From the NCBI GenBank assembly GCA_050945755.1, contig JBMNTN010000083.1, forward strand, positions 1 through 7,092: a stretch of 7,092 bases of DNA, given 5' to 3'. This document shows, piece after piece, positions 6,556 to 7,092 of the stretch (position 1 is its first letter; each line of letters starts with the position of its first letter). The DNA comes from JAQVXR01 sp050945755 (GTDB lineage: Bacteria; Bacillota; Dehalobacteriia; Dehalobacteriales; Dehalobacteriaceae). Under the pieces are notes generated by a model. It did not search any database. It was not told where the DNA came from and was given only the letters and a program-made list of their open reading frames with translations. A program made the position numbers and the translations under genes.

Positions 6556-7092
6556 GTAGCAATCTGACCATAGTGGAATGTAAATGCCGCCGCTTCCCTG
6601 GAATAGTGATTGGAGAATGGGGTAGCAATCTGACCATAGTGGAATGTAAATTTAAAAAGTTAGGGGAAGCCTTCGGACTGGAAAAGCGTAGCAATCTGAC
6701 CATAGTGGAATGTAAATGTCATTGGTGTCATCAATTATGATTTAGTATTCAGAGTAGCAATCTGACCATAGTGGAATGTAAATTTGGACAAGTTTGAAGG
6801 TTGCTGCTTTGAATGTGACCGTAGCAATCTGACCATAGTGGAATGTAAATGTTATATGTGCATCTGGAAATGATGGTTACAATGACGTAGCAATCTGACC
6901 ATAGTGGAATGTAAATAGTAAATGAACTTGTGACCATAGGTTTTCATATTTCCGTAGCAATCTGACCATAGTGGAATGTAAATGTCTTTGCGTCAAGGCG
7001 ACATATCAAACCTATTACGGTAGCAATCTGACCATAGTGGAATGTAAATCATAATCCCGTCAAGGATGACTTTAACCGCATCGAGGTAGCAA
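6556..7092 (+). CRISPR. CRISPR array, type I-B, eight full repeats plus the start of a ninth (runs off the window)
   Basis: Full 30-bp repeats start at 6556, 6622, 6688, 6754, 6821, 6887, 6954 and 7020. All eight are identical, beginning GTAGCAATC and ending GGAATGTAAAT. A ninth begins at 7086 and is cut after 7 bases by the window end. Spacers are 6586-6621, 6652-6687, 6718-6753, 6784-6820, 6851-6886, 6917-6953, 6984-7019 and 7050-7085; six are 36 bp and two (the fourth and sixth) are 37 bp. All spacers differ. The repeat holds only a very short palindrome (CCA-TAG-TGG), so its RNA is weakly structured, as in many I-B arrays cut by Cas6. If Cas6 leaves the usual 8-base handle, each crRNA would begin AUGUAAAU. 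Uniform repeats next to the leader suggest a recently active array. Open frames that cross this region on both strands are artefacts of the repeats. Confidence 0.98.

Noticed and set aside
6528..6740. Open frame on the + strand across the first three repeats, encoding a repeated SNLTIVECK-type peptide
   Set aside because: It is created by translation of the CRISPR repeats; the unit length of 66 bp is a multiple of three, which keeps the frame open.
6749..6937. Open frame on the - strand across repeats 4 to 6
   Set aside because: Also an artefact of the repeated array; there is no ribosome site, and the repeated peptide is the reverse reading of the repeat.
6991..7065. CGTCAAGG shared by spacer 7 (6991-6998) and spacer 8 (7058-7065)
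   Set aside because: An 8-base match between some pair of eight spacers is expected by chance fairly often, and the positions within the two spacers differ.

Overview
This window is most of a type I-B CRISPR-Cas locus, in the Cst1/Cst2/Cas5t (Tneap-like) form, read entirely on the + strand and followed by its CRISPR array. The DNA is AT-rich. The genes are packed with gaps of a few bases, several have strong AGGAGG-type ribosome binding sites, and TTG starts occur. This points to a low-GC Firmicute (Clostridia or Negativicutes). That assignment is inferred from sequence style and cas family type, since no taxonomic marker gene is present.

Layout: bases 1-224 hold the C-terminal 73 codons of the large Cascade subunit (cas8b/cst1-like), cut by the window edge. 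cas7 (217-1104), cas5 (1107-2192) and cas3 (2206-4572) complete the interference genes seen here. cas4 (4588-5088), cas1 (5098-6093) and cas2 (6098-6376) form the adaptation module. A gene-free stretch of 179 bp (6377-6555) separates cas2 from the array and includes the leader. The array (6556 to the window end) has eight identical 30-bp repeats, eight spacers of 36-37 bp, and the first 7 bp of a ninth repeat. The crRNA-processing nuclease cas6 is not in the window and would be expected upstream of cas8.

How the parts work together: Cas1-Cas2, with Cas4 trimming and selecting prespacers, insert new spacers at the leader end near 6556. The array transcript is cut in the repeats by a Cas6. Cas8b, Cas7 and Cas5 assemble on each crRNA as Cascade, and Cas3 is recruited to nick and degrade the target DNA.

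The system is of a known type and I do not see a new system. Points that merit a second look are: a long coiled-coil insertion in Cas5; an inverted-repeat element just after cas2 whose interior contains a degenerate copy of the central CRISPR repeat; a 10-bp direct repeat in the leader with a 36-bp offset whose second copy almost touches the first repeat; and a spacer that contains nine bases of the repeat.
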